This document shows positions 7,767-16,073 of a stretch of DNA of 30,696 nt, piece after piece. Position 1 is the first letter of the stretch. Each line of letters opens with the position of its first letter. Source of the DNA: Bacteroides ovatus (GTDB lineage Bacteria; Bacteroidota; Bacteroidia; Bacteroidales; Bacteroidaceae); the NCBI GenBank assembly GCA_030844565.1, contig JAUUNK010000038.1:1-30696 (forward strand), read 5' to 3'. The translations under genes and the position numbers were made by a program. The notes beneath the pieces are model-generated. The model ran no database searches, was not told the DNA's origin, and worked only from the letters and a program-made list of their open reading frames with translations.

Positions 7767-9364
7767 GCGCGGTTAAGCTGAATCTCCCTACACGTCCTTG
7801 GGTTCCGCAGTGGTTGGGGGTGGTCACCATGTTCGTGGTGATGTTGCCCATCATTATGCTCAATGGAGCCTACACGGGTAGCATGGTAGAAGTCAGTAAC
7901 ACGTTGGGCATATTGGGCGAAGACATCACTATGGGTTATTATGCAGCTTCCGCCGGGATGGCGGTGGCGTATCCCATTGTGCCTAAAGTGCGGGCGGTAG
8001 TCACTCCTAAAACATTACTGCTCACCGACTTGGTGTTGCAGATATTCCTTAGTTTCTATTGTGCCCATGCCCATAACATGGACCTCATCTTCGTGTGCAG
8101 CTTCTTTATCGGCTTTCTGAAAGCTTTCATTATGTTGGAATTCATCATTCTGGTGCGCCCTTTGTTCAGCCCGAAGAATGTGCGTAGCGAATTTTATGCT
8201 TATTTCTATCCCATTGTATTTTCAGGCGGACAGCTTTCAATGGCGCTTACAGCGCAGTTGGCATACTATTACCAGTGGCAATATATGTATTATTTCACTA
8301 TTCTGTTGATGCTGGTCGCCATCATTTTCATCCTGCTTTTCTTCCGTTATGCCCGGCGTCCCATACATTTGCCTTTCCGTGAGATGGATGGGCGCAGCAT
8401 GCTTGTAATCTCCGCCGCCCTGCTTTTCTCCATTTATGTGTTCACATACGGGAAGACGTTGGATTGGTTTACCTCTTTCAAGATACGGGTCTACGTGGTT
8501 GCCGTTCCTTTGTTGGTCTATCTTTTTGTGCGGCGGCAGCAAACGTTGGAGAAACCTTATATCAGCCTGAAACCCCTTCATCATCATAAATCCGTCATCG
8601 GCTATGCATTCATGGTACTGGTGATGTTCTTTAGTGCCACTAGTTCGTTAGTTACCAATTATATGAACAGTATCATCCGGGTGGATAGCGTACACTCCAA
8701 TGCCCTGAATCTTTTTCTGCTTCCCGGTTATGTGGTGGGAGCAGTCATCTGCTTCTGGTGGTTTCGTTGGCAGCGCTGGCGTTTCCGTTTTCTCATTTCG
8801 GGCGGCATGTTTTGTTTCGTCATTTACCTTGCCATACTCTATTTCGGCGTCACTCCTTATTCGCGCTACGAGATGCTGTTTCTACCCGTTTTCTTTCGTG
8901 GGCTGGGCATGCTGGTGTTGTTCATTGCTTTTGGTGTCTATGTGGTGGAGGATCTCGACCCTCGGTTGATGTTGTCCAATACCTTCTTTCTCATATCTTT
9001 TCGTTCGGTGTTGGCTCCGGTCATTTCCGCTTCATTCTTTAGTAATGTGCTCTATCACCTTCAGATAAAAGGTATGAATGCCCTTTCGGACCATCTGACG
9101 CTAACTAATCCTTTGGCTGCTTCGCGATACAATCAGGCGTTGAGCGGTGCATTGGCGCAAGGACATGAGTACAGTGAGGCGAGCCAGATTGCATCGAATG
9201 GTTTGTATGCCACGCTTCAACAGCAAAGCCTTTTGTTGGGGATAAAGACTGTCACGGGTTATGTGTTGATAGCCGCTCTGGTGATAGCCATTGTTGCTGC
9301 TTTCATTCCTTTCCATAAAACATTGAAGGTGGATGTGGTGAAGACGGGAGATGATATGGTTTAG
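7763..9364 (+). CDS. MFS multidrug transporter, EmrB-like (DHA2 type)
   Basis: The 533-residue protein is hydrophobic through most of its length. About 14 membrane segments can be picked out, as expected for the 14-helix drug:proton antiporters of the DHA2 family (E. coli EmrB has 512 residues). It overlaps the EmrA-like gene by 4 bases. With the TolC-like protein it should form a tripartite pump that exports small toxic molecules straight out of the cell. The substrate cannot be read from sequence; hydrophobic drugs, bile salts or fatty acids are plausible in a gut organism. It ends the operon, and a repeat-filled non-coding stretch and terminator follow. Confidence 0.92.
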   Translation: MSAVKLNLPTRPWVPQWLGVVTMFVVMLPIIMLNGAYTGSMVEVSNTLGILGEDITMGYYAASAGMAVAYPIVPKVRAVVTPKTLLLTDLVLQIFLSFYCAHAHNMDLIFVCSFFIGFLKAFIMLEFIILVRPLFSPKNVRSEFYAYFYPIVFSGGQLSMALTAQLAYYYQWQYMYYFTILLMLVAIIFILLFFRYARRPIHLPFREMDGRSMLVISAALLFSIYVFTYGKTLDWFTSFKIRVYVVAVPLLVYLFVRRQQTLEKPYISLKPLHHHKSVIGYAFMVLVMFFSATSSLVTNYMNSIIRVDSVHSNALNLFLLPGYVVGAVICFWWFRWQRWRFRFLISGGMFCFVIYLAILYFGVTPYSRYEMLFLPVFFRGLGMLVLFIAFGVYVVEDLDPRLMLSNTFFLISFRSVLAPVISASFFSNVLYHLQIKGMNALSDHLTLTNPLAASRYNQALSGALAQGHEYSEASQIASNGLYATLQQQSLLLGIKTVTGYVLIAALVIAIVAAFIPFHKTLKVDVVKTGDDMV

Positions 9365-9428
9365 TTGTAGAAGTAGGAGAGGGGATAAAGGGGCATCTAT
9401 TGCGGAAAGAATATATAGAAAACGGGGG

Positions 9429-9559
9429 ATATATAGGTGTGTTGTTGGGCATATATATCCAGCGTGCAGGGTATATATGCCCAACGCGCTGAGTATATAT
9501 ACCCTGCATGCTGAGTATATATGTCCTGCACGCTGAGTATATATGTCCTGTAAACTGTT
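9429..9559. repeat. 22-bp tandem repeat family A (phased TATATAT tracts)
   Basis: Units of 22 bases start at 9472, 9494, 9516 and 9538, with the core TATATATGTCCTGCACGCTG. Only a few bases vary between units. AT tracts of 7 bases recur at 9429, 9451, 9472, 9494, 9516 and 9538, that is every 21-22 bases, or about two helical turns. The left end is inverted: TTGGGCATATATA (9445-9457) pairs perfectly with TATATATGCCCAA (9472-9484). No spacers of unrelated sequence occur and no protein gene overlaps. Confidence 0.8.
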
Positions 9560-9564
9560 CTACT

Positions 9565-9685
9565 CTAAGTCCGGGGGTTAGTCTACCTAAGCCCAGGGGA
9601 TAGCTTAGCTGAGCCCAGGGGTTAACCTGTCTAAGTCCAGGGATGAATGAGCCTATGTCCGGAGGCGAATTTTATTAAGCCGGAG
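9565..9685. repeat. 22-bp tandem repeat family B
   Basis: Five units of 22 bases start at 9565, 9587, 9609, 9631 and 9653, with the core CTAAGCCCAGGGGTTA. A sixth, TTAAGCCGGAG, starts at 9675 and forms part of the left arm of the terminator. The unit sequence differs from family A but the period is identical. The stretch 9365-9749 has no plausible gene on either strand. Confidence 0.75.
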
Positions 9686-9720
9686 TTCCGTCACTTACAG
9701 GACAGAACTCCGGCTTAATA
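9673..9720. terminator. Bidirectional terminator between convergent efflux operons
   Basis: The arms TATTAAGCCGGAGTTC (9673-9688) and GAACTCCGGCTTAATA (9705-9720) pair perfectly over 16 bases, and the stem continues after one mismatch (GTC/GAC), leaving a small loop. It lies between the stop codons of the MFS gene and the metal-efflux TolC gene, which converge here. The following sequence is AT-rich and not a pure T-run, so termination strength is uncertain. Confidence 0.8.
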
Positions 9721-9749
9721 TATATATAATTGAAAGTAACTTTCTTTTC

Positions 9750-10934
9750 TTACAACCGGCTCTTATATATCCGTGCCATTGCCTTCTGATACTGGTTCTC
9801 CAGTTGCAAGTAATTCTGACGGCTCTGATAAACTACCGATACTTCCACAAAATACTCAATCATGCTGATTTGTCCTCCCGTTAACGCTTGTTTCAGCAGA
9901 CTGAGGTCTTGTTGCGATTGAAAGGTTTTCTGGTATTCTTCCATAGAAGTATGCAGCGCCTTTGCTTCGCGGTAAAGCTGGGCAAATTGCGATTCGGCTT
10001 GTAGCGTAGCACTCTCTTTTTGTAAGTCCACATTCAATGCTTGTGCCTTGGCAATCTTCACTTTGCTGCGGTTCTCGAACAACGGGAAAGAAAAGCCTAC
10101 CACCACGCCATTGAACGGAGTTCCCGATTCCGTATTCCTGCGATAGCCAAGCTCCAGTTTTGGCAACCATTGCGAACGGTTCACAGCTATCTGTTTCTGT
10201 GCCACTGCACTCTCATTACTGAGTGCTATCAGCGAGCGGTCCGCAGCTATCACTTCTGTTTTCAGCTTCTGATAATCAGTAGGGAAAGGAATGACGGGAT
10301 AGCGGTTCTCATCGAAACTTACAGGGATATTACCGTTCAGAGCATTCAGTTCTTCCAACTTGTTTCGCAACGTCGTTTCGTTAAGTGAAGCCTCCGTTTT
10401 CACGTTTAAGAGTTCCAGGTTGATTTTATTAGTTTCGAGGATATTGGCATCCCCCGTTTGCAGCCGTTTGGCGTACATAGCGGCAAGTTCTTCTGCATTG
10501 CGAAGCCGTTCGTCGAGAATCTGCTTTTGCTGCCGCAGCAGAATAATGTCGAGGCAAAGCTCTTGCGCCTGCAACAGGATATTTTGACGGAAGACACTTG
10601 CCTGGCTGTCGAAAGCCCCTGCTTTAAGGCGATTCAATTTGTTGCGGGTGACGTATAGGCTGGGGAAGTCGAAGCTCTGCGAAACCACCAGTTCGCCGAT
10701 AGTCTCGTCTTTATCTTTAGCTCCCCACAGGTGGGAGTAGGAAAGGGAAGGATCCGGCAAGTTATTGTCCGTCTTTGCCTCCAGTTTCTGCGAAGTAAGC
10801 AGTTGGGCATTGGCTTGTAGCTCTTTGTTGTTGGCTTCGATGCTACGCAACACCTGTTCGATGCCGTTTTGTGCTTGCGTCCTCCCCGCACAGAAGAGGA
10901 GGAACGCAGCGCTTATAAATATTATTCTTTTCAT
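9750..10934 (-). CDS. TolC-family outer-membrane channel of heavy-metal efflux (CusC/CzcC-like)
   Basis: The 394-residue protein begins with a signal peptide (cleavage near GRTQAQ). It has the helix-rich outer-membrane efflux layout, with long amphipathic coiled segments at about residues 20-60, 100-200 and 280-385. Shorter beta segments are present, such as KLELGYRRN followed by VVVGFSFPLFENRSK. It is about 50 residues shorter than the drug-pump TolC at 5346, which is common for the CzcC-like branch. It is the last gene of the adaptor-pump-channel operon, 24 bases after the RND pump gene, so it should form the outer-membrane exit for metal ions. Confidence 0.92.
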   Translation of the reverse strand: MKRIIFISAAFLLFCAGRTQAQNGIEQVLRSIEANNKELQANAQLLTSQKLEAKTDNNLPDPSLSYSHLWGAKDKDETIGELVVSQSFDFPSLYVTRNKLNRLKAGAFDSQASVFRQNILLQAQELCLDIILLRQQKQILDERLRNAEELAAMYAKRLQTGDANILETNKINLELLNVKTEASLNETTLRNKLEELNALNGNIPVSFDENRYPVIPFPTDYQKLKTEVIAADRSLIALSNESAVAQKQIAVNRSQWLPKLELGYRRNTESGTPFNGVVVGFSFPLFENRSKVKIAKAQALNVDLQKESATLQAESQFAQLYREAKALHTSMEEYQKTFQSQQDLSLLKQALTGGQISMIEYFVEVSVVYQSRQNYLQLENQYQKAMARIYKSRL

Positions 10935-10958
10935 ATTCTTTCTTATTCTTATTAGAGA

Positions 10959-13900
10959 TTATATATGTATTATTTCGCGGGCTTCCACCTCTTTGCGGTG
11001 CATCATCAGGTAGATAATGGGGATAATGAAGCCGTTGAGGAACGTAGAAGTCAACAGTCCGCCCAAGATGACTTTTGCCATCGGGCTTTGTATCTCGTTG
11101 CCCGGCAAGTCTCCTCCCAGTGCGAGGGGGATAAGTGCGAGGGCGGAAGAAAGAGCCGTCATCAAGATAGGGTTCAAACGGTCTAGCGAGCCTTGCACTA
11201 CACTGTCATACACGCTTTTGCCTTCTACCTGCTGGAGATGGTTATAGTGGCTGATGAGCAGCATACCGTTGCGGGTGGCAATGCCGAACAGCGAGATGAA
11301 TCCGATGATGGCGGGAATGCTGACTTCTCCTGTGGTGAACAGCAAAGCGAACACACCTCCGATGAGGGCAAGCGGTAGGTTAATCAGGATGACTCCCGAC
11401 TCCTTTACACTGCGAAACTCATGGAATAAGAGCAGGAAGATAACCACAATACTCATAAAGGAAGTCAATGCCAGGGTGCGGCTTGCCGCCTGTTCACTTT
11501 CAAACTGACCGCCGTACTCGATGTGGTAGCCTTCGGGCAGTTGAATGGAAGAGTCGATGCGTTTCCGTATGTCATTTACTACGCTACGCAGGTCGCGGTC
11601 GGCCACATTGGCGGAGATAACGATTTTGCGTTTCACGTTTTCGCGGTTGATGGTGTTCGGGCCCATGGCAGAGACAACCTCGGCAATGTAGTTGAGCGGC
11701 ACTTTGCGACCATCGTTTGTGTCCACCATCAGGTTGCGTATCTTCTCCATCTCGTCGCGGAAATCGTTGTTTACTTTCACGATGAGGTCGAAGCTCTTTC
11801 CTTTCTCATATACCTGTGAGATTACCTTTCCGGCGAGTGCCACGTTGATATATTCTGAAAACTCCGGCAGGGTGATGCCATATTTTGCCAGCATTTCCCG
11901 TTTGGGTTCAATCTTTAATTGTGGACGTTCTATCTGTTGTTCCACGTTGAGGTCGGCGATGCCGGGAATGTCGCTGATTTCGTTCTTAATCTGATTTCCC
12001 AAAGAGAACATCTTATTGAGGTCGTCTCCAAACAGTTTGATGGCTATGTTGGCTTTGGTTCCCGAGAGCATGGCGTCGATACGGTGGCTGATAGGCTGTC
12101 CGATTTCGATGTTGGCGCCCGTGATGGTACTTAGCTTTTCGCGTACCTCCGCTACAAGCTCGCTGCGTGGGCGGTTGTTGAGTTCAAAGGGCGCTTCTAT
12201 CTCCGAGACGTTCACTCCGAGGGCGTGCTCGTCCAGTTCGGCGCGTCCGGTTTTGCGTGCCACGGTTTGTATTTCGGGGATGGACAACAGCAGTTCTTCC
12301 GCCCGGTGTCCCATCTTGTCACTTTCGGCGAGCGAGATGCCCGGCAGAGAGCTGATGTTGATGGTGAACGAACCTTCGTTGAACGAAGGCAAGAAACTGC
12401 GTCCTAGCGTGAAGAAGCACCCCAGAGCGATGATGAACAGCGCGATGGTGGAACCTAGTGTGATTTTCTTATGCTCCAGTACCCATACCAGGGCTTTGGA
12501 ATAAATGCCTTTCATCCAGCGGGCTACGAAAGATTCTTTTAGCTCCTTGTTGGTTTTGTTGCTGCCCAGCAGATAGGAGCAGAGCACAGGAGTCAGTGTC
12601 AGTGCAACGATGGTGGAGGCAAAGAGCGCCACGATGAAAGCAATGCCGAGCGGAACCAACATGCGTCCTTCCATCCCGCTAAGGAAGAAGAGGGGCACGA
12701 AGCTTACCACGATGATAAGCGTGGAGTTGAGGATAGGCATACGCACTTCTTTGGAAGCGTTGAATACCACCTGGATGGTGCTGAGGCGTTCGGTTGCCGG
12801 CAACAGGCGGTTTTCCCGCAAGCGTTTGTATACGTTCTCCACGTCCACGATGGCGTCGTCCACCAAGGAGCCGATGGCAATTGCCATACCTCCGAGGCTC
12901 ATCGTGTTGATAGTAAGTCCCATATAGTGAAGGGTCAGGATAGATACCAGCAACGATAAGGGCAGAGTAACCAGCGAGATAAGTGTAGTGCGAACGTTGG
13001 CTAGGAAGAGGAAAAGCACGATAACTACAAAAATACCTCCTTCAAGGAGCGACTTCTTGACGTTGCCAATAGAGCTTTCGATGAAACGGCTCTGGCGGAA
13101 GATGTCTGTGGATACTTTCACGTCAGGGGGCAGGTTCTTCTTAAGGTCTTGTAGCGAAGCTTCCAGTTTGTCGGTTAGTTCCAGCGTACTGGTGGCGGGT
13201 TGTTTCGTCACGGTAAGCAGCACGGCGGGTTTGCCTCGTTCGGAAGCAGTTCCCAGTTTGGGCATCTTAGGACCGATGTTAACATCGGCAATATCTTCAA
13301 GGGTGATGGGGAAACCATTCACCGTCTTCACCACCGCTTTGCCCAGTTGCTCGATGTGGGGAGTGGAGAGCACACCGCGCACGATGTATTCGTTGCCGTA
13401 TTCATAAAGTACTCCACCATTAGCGTTCAGGTTCATGTCCTGGGTCACTACCATCACTTCTCCGAGAGATACTCCGTAGTGGCGCATCCGTTCGGGGTCC
13501 AGTTGAATCTGGTATTCTTTGATGTCGCCTCCCAGCACCGCTACTTGTGCCACCCCTCCGGTGGAAAGCAGGCGGGGACGGATGGTCCAGTCTGCCAGTG
13601 TTCGTAAATCGAGCATCGAGGTGGAGTCTGCTGTGAGCCCTACAATTAACATTTCGCCCAGGATGGACGATTGAGGTCCTAGCGTTGGCTTACCTACGTT
13701 GACGGGCAGGGATTCGCTGACTACCGCCAGTTTTTCACTTACAATCTGGCGTGCCAGGTAAATGTCTGTATCCCAATCGAATTCCACCCACACTACGGAG
13801 AAGCCATTGGTAGAAGAAGAACGGACACGGCGTACGCCGGTGGCTCCGTTGACAGCGGTTTCTACGGGGAAAGTTACGAGTTGTTCCACTTCCTCGGCTG

Positions 13901-14069
13901 CCATGCCGTTGGCTTCGGTCATGATAACTACCGTAGGAGCATTGAGATCCGGAAATACATCTACTTCCGTATGCAGGGCGGTGTACGTTCCTGCTATTAG
14001 CAAGAGGATGGACGCCGTGAGCACAACCAGGCGGTTGTGTAGAGAGTAACTTATAATCTTGTTTAGCAT
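10959..14069 (-). CDS. CusA/CzcA-family heavy-metal RND efflux pump
   Basis: The 1036-residue inner-membrane protein has the RND plan: a first membrane helix near residue 15-30 and a large periplasmic loop. A block of helices follows at about 340-500 containing GSLVDDAIVDVENVYKRL near residue 400. A second periplasmic loop and a C-terminal helix block complete it. Acidic residues in the fourth helix motif carry protons in this family, which exports cations (Cu/Ag or Co/Zn/Cd) by antiport. The start VFPDLNAPTVVIMTEANGM is typical of the HME branch. The metal cannot be assigned from this motif alone. It sits between adaptor (12-base gap) and channel (24-base gap) genes, so all three are one operon. 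Confidence 0.95.
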   Translation of the reverse strand: MLNKIISYSLHNRLVVLTASILLLIAGTYTALHTEVDVFPDLNAPTVVIMTEANGMAAEEVEQLVTFPVETAVNGATGVRRVRSSSTNGFSVVWVEFDWDTDIYLARQIVSEKLAVVSESLPVNVGKPTLGPQSSILGEMLIVGLTADSTSMLDLRTLADWTIRPRLLSTGGVAQVAVLGGDIKEYQIQLDPERMRHYGVSLGEVMVVTQDMNLNANGGVLYEYGNEYIVRGVLSTPHIEQLGKAVVKTVNGFPITLEDIADVNIGPKMPKLGTASERGKPAVLLTVTKQPATSTLELTDKLEASLQDLKKNLPPDVKVSTDIFRQSRFIESSIGNVKKSLLEGGIFVVIVLFLFLANVRTTLISLVTLPLSLLVSILTLHYMGLTINTMSLGGMAIAIGSLVDDAIVDVENVYKRLRENRLLPATERLSTIQVVFNASKEVRMPILNSTLIIVVSFVPLFFLSGMEGRMLVPLGIAFIVALFASTIVALTLTPVLCSYLLGSNKTNKELKESFVARWMKGIYSKALVWVLEHKKITLGSTIALFIIALGCFFTLGRSFLPSFNEGSFTINISSLPGISLAESDKMGHRAEELLLSIPEIQTVARKTGRAELDEHALGVNVSEIEAPFELNNRPRSELVAEVREKLSTITGANIEIGQPISHRIDAMLSGTKANIAIKLFGDDLNKMFSLGNQIKNEISDIPGIADLNVEQQIERPQLKIEPKREMLAKYGITLPEFSEYINVALAGKVISQVYEKGKSFDLIVKVNNDFRDEMEKIRNLMVDTNDGRKVPLNYIAEVVSAMGPNTINRENVKRKIVISANVADRDLRSVVNDIRKRIDSSIQLPEGYHIEYGGQFESEQAASRTLALTSFMSIVVIFLLLFHEFRSVKESGVILINLPLALIGGVFALLFTTGEVSIPAIIGFISLFGIATRNGMLLISHYNHLQQVEGKSVYDSVVQGSLDRLNPILMTALSSALALIPLALGGDLPGNEIQSPMAKVILGGLLTSTFLNGFIIPIIYLMMHRKEVEAREIIHI

Positions 14070-14081
14070 AACAGAAGGTCT

Positions 14082-15281
14082 TTAGTGTTCGTGACTATGA
14101 GCGGGTATCGCATTGCTTGCACTTGCCAGGCGCACTTGGTAAGCTCCTTCGGTTACCACCGGGTCTCCTGGTTTTACTCCTGTTAATATCTGTACGCTCT
14201 TGCCGTTGTCTGCCCCTAGGGTGACTTCTTGTTTACGATAGCCTTCTTCGTCCAGTTGGATGTATATATAATATGCTCCTTGCTCCTCAGTAAGTGCCGT
14301 GCGGGGCAAAGAAATTACATTTTCCATTGGCGAAGAAAGCAGATACACCTCTACAAACGAGCCGGGGATAATATCTCCTTTGTTGTCAAACTCAAACGTG
14401 ACGGGTACATAAAACGAATTGTCTCCCGAGGATTTTCCGAAAGAGAGCAGTTTGCCGTGCAATTCATCCAGTGCATATACCTTATTATTATAGGGTGTCT
14501 TGAAATTAGCCGAACCAATGGTGCGCAGAGAAGGATAATATCTCTCGGATACCTCTGCCCGCAGGAAGAGGCGGCGGTTCTGGGTGATACTCACTAGCGG
14601 TTGACCGATGGTGACGTAGTCCCCTTCTTTCACGAGAATACTTTTCACGTATCCTGCCAGCGGCGAAGTAATGTTTTGTCCTCCGGCCGTATGATTCTTG
14701 GCAAGCGCTTCATAACTAAGCTGAGCATCTTGGTAAGCCTGTTCGGCTTGGGCGAAATCTTTTTCGGATACGATTTTATTCTTTACCAGCGCTTTCATAC
14801 GCTCATATTCTTTTTTGGTGGTTTCATAGGCGATGCGGGCACGCTGAACAGGGTCTCCGTCGGCAATATTATGGGACGAAATAGTGAGTAGCGAGCTTCC
14901 TTTGCCTACGCTCATTCCTTCCACGACATCTCTGCCGAAAGAGACTACACCCGCTACGGTGGCTACTGCTACTGATTCGTCTCCCTGTGCTGTGAGCACT
15001 TGCCCACTGGTTTTGATAACTTGCTGGAAGGCGCCCGGCTGTATTATACTCACTTTCACACCGGCAGCTTCTGCCTTTGCTTTGGGAAGGATAATTTCGT
15101 CGGTGTGTCCGGCTGCTTCGGCGCCGTGGTTGTGGTCGTGTCCCTCGTGTCCTTCACCTTCCGATTCGTGGTTATGATTCTCGGTACTGTGATCGTGTCC
15201 TTCGTGGTTAATTTCGTTTCCATTGTGGCAGGAGCCTAGGAAGAATAAGCCCAGGATTCCCAGATAAATAAGTTTTTTCAT
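14082..15281 (-). CDS. RND periplasmic adaptor lipoprotein with His-rich N-terminus (CusB/CzcB-like)
   Basis: The start at 15281 gives a 399-residue lipoprotein with signal MKKLIYLGILGLFFLGSC, whose lipobox is LGSC. An upstream in-frame start at 15344 would bury this signal. Residues about 24-60 are crowded with His and acidic residues in runs such as HEGHDHS and GHEGHDHNHG, a probable metal-binding arm. The fusion-protein core follows. The first lipoyl half is near residue 100-130, the helical hairpin near 145-205, the second lipoyl half near 205-235 (SPLAGYVKSILVKEGDYV), and beta-barrel and membrane-proximal domains come last. It bridges the RND pump and the outer-membrane channel. It is the first gene of the operon and has its own promoter. 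Confidence 0.93.
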   Translation of the reverse strand: MKKLIYLGILGLFFLGSCHNGNEINHEGHDHSTENHNHESEGEGHEGHDHNHGAEAAGHTDEIILPKAKAEAAGVKVSIIQPGAFQQVIKTSGQVLTAQGDESVAVATVAGVVSFGRDVVEGMSVGKGSSLLTISSHNIADGDPVQRARIAYETTKKEYERMKALVKNKIVSEKDFAQAEQAYQDAQLSYEALAKNHTAGGQNITSPLAGYVKSILVKEGDYVTIGQPLVSITQNRRLFLRAEVSERYYPSLRTIGSANFKTPYNNKVYALDELHGKLLSFGKSSGDNSFYVPVTFEFDNKGDIIPGSFVEVYLLSSPMENVISLPRTALTEEQGAYYIYIQLDEEGYRKQEVTLGADNGKSVQILTGVKPGDPVVTEGAYQVRLASASNAIPAHSHEH

Positions 15282-15318
15282 GATAATATAATGTTGTTTT
15301 TTCCCTTTTATTTGTTTG

Positions 15319-15326
15319 CAAAGATA
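15319..15326 (-). promoter_or_regulatory. -7 promoter box of the metal-efflux operon
   Basis: The minus strand reads TATCTTTG, an exact -7 consensus, 38 bases before the adaptor ATG. There is no TTTG at the -33 position. Instead an inverted repeat sits there (see 15340-15354), which suggests a promoter that depends on a regulator. Confidence 0.65.
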
Positions 15327-15339
15327 GAACAAGCGGAAG

Positions 15340-15354
15340 TGCAACTAGGTTGCA
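15340..15354. promoter_or_regulatory. Inverted repeat at the -33 position, candidate operator
   Basis: TGCAAC-TAG-GTTGCA is a perfect 6+6 dyad with a 3-base centre. Its centre (15347) is about 21 bases upstream of the -7 box, exactly where a -33 element would be. A metal-responsive regulator could bind here, but none is encoded next to it. Confidence 0.45.
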
Positions 15355-15368
15355 GAATAAGCTGAGAC

Positions 15369-15402
15369 TTGATACTCAAACTAGCAAAGGCTTGAATATC
15401 AA
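15369..15402. repeat. Imperfect inverted repeat upstream of metal-efflux promoter
   Basis: TTGATACTCAA (15369-15379) and TTGAATATCAA (15392-15402) pair over 10 of 11 bases with a 12-base loop. No T-run follows on either strand, so it is a poor terminator. It lies between the His/Cys-rich gene and the adaptor promoter and could be a second regulatory site. Confidence 0.35.
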
Positions 15403-15446
15403 ATTTCTGTCTGAAAGAATAATGTTCTGTCAGTCAATTTCCGCTA

Positions 15447-15860
15447 TTAGGCAGTAAAAGGATAGGGAGGGGCTCGCAGGCCGAAGGCACGAGAGATATT
15501 CGTGCCATGAAGAGATTCTTGGTAAATATACTCACGTCCGATGCGTTTCTCTTTGGGACGTAGCAAACTCTCAATGATAACGGAAGTGAAGAGGGTGGCT
15601 ACAAAAACGTAATTAGGGCTACTGTCTATCTCAAGAGAGGGAATGCGCGAATCGAAATGGGTGACGCATCCTGCATCGCAACCGGTATCGGCAGAATGCG
15701 AATGGTGATTGTGATGGGAGCAGCAGGTTTCCTGTGGGATGTCCGGCTTCATACATATTAAGCCGTTGGAGTGGTGATGATGGGGGATGACAGGCGTCAT
15801 CAACATCAATATATTGACAAAAAGCAAGAAGAAGAATATGTAGTGTTTGTCTTTCCTCAT
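15447..15860 (-). CDS. His/Cys-rich membrane-anchored protein (DUF6769-like)
   Basis: The 137-residue protein has an N-terminal hydrophobic helix (IFFFLLFVNILMLMTPVI, about residues 8-25). A segment dense in potential metal ligands follows: HHHH at about 27-30, then CCSHHNHHSHS and DTGCDAGCVTH. A second hydrophobic helix lies near 83-96. It resembles a Bacteroides family I recall as DUF6769; the name was not checked. Its position just upstream of the metal-efflux operon and its ligand-rich sequence suggest it binds metal in the periplasm, perhaps to buffer or deliver ions. This is inference. It starts 18 bases after the 64-residue gene upstream, so it may share a transcript with the zeta-like pair. 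Confidence 0.8.
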   Translation of the reverse strand: MRKDKHYIFFFLLFVNILMLMTPVIPHHHHSNGLICMKPDIPQETCCSHHNHHSHSADTGCDAGCVTHFDSRIPSLEIDSSPNYVFVATLFTSVIIESLLRPKEKRIGREYIYQESLHGTNISRAFGLRAPPYPFTA

Positions 15861-15878
15861 CCTTTCTTTTCTACGGAG

Positions 15879-16073
15879 TTATTTATCTGATTTTTGTTGT
15901 TGTTTCACTTTTTCCAGCAATTCTGCAGCAGATACATAAACTACTTTGCCGTCGGGGGTGCCTTGGCTGAGACTTTTGCCGCAACGGGCGTTCTTCTCCA
16001 ATAGTCGCTGTTCTGCGATTTGCAATCCCAGACGAAGTTTCTCACTCAATTCTTGCATTTCGTTATTTGACAT
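15879..16073 (-). CDS. Small protein paired with zeta-toxin-like kinase (possible antitoxin)
   Basis: This 64-residue, highly charged protein is likely helical at both ends (EMQELSEKLRLGLQIAEQRL and AAELLEKVKQQQK). A short central stretch, TPDGKVVYVSA, separates them. Its start lies 11 bases inside the end of the zeta-like gene, so the two are translationally coupled. I recall similar short proteins with a central DGK-V pattern beside zeta-like P-loop genes in other bacteria. The arrangement suggests a toxin-antitoxin-like or regulator-kinase pair. The order (kinase first) is the reverse of the classical antitoxin-toxin order. No DNA-binding motif is visible. Function is inferred from context only. 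Confidence 0.75.
   Translation of the reverse strand: MSNNEMQELSEKLRLGLQIAEQRLLEKNARCGKSLSQGTPDGKVVYVSAAELLEKVKQQQKSDK

Noticed and set aside
9351..9536. Short coding frames across the repeat array
   Set aside because: They only translate the repeat units (IYP/IYT-type peptides) and have no independent support as genes.
9429..9685. CRISPR array
   Set aside because: The repeats are contiguous 22-base units with no unique spacers between them, and no cas genes are nearby.
10965..13607. Several plus-strand open frames opposite the metal RND pump gene
   Set aside because: They are shadows of a GC-rich coding strand; only the minus strand gives a recognisable protein.
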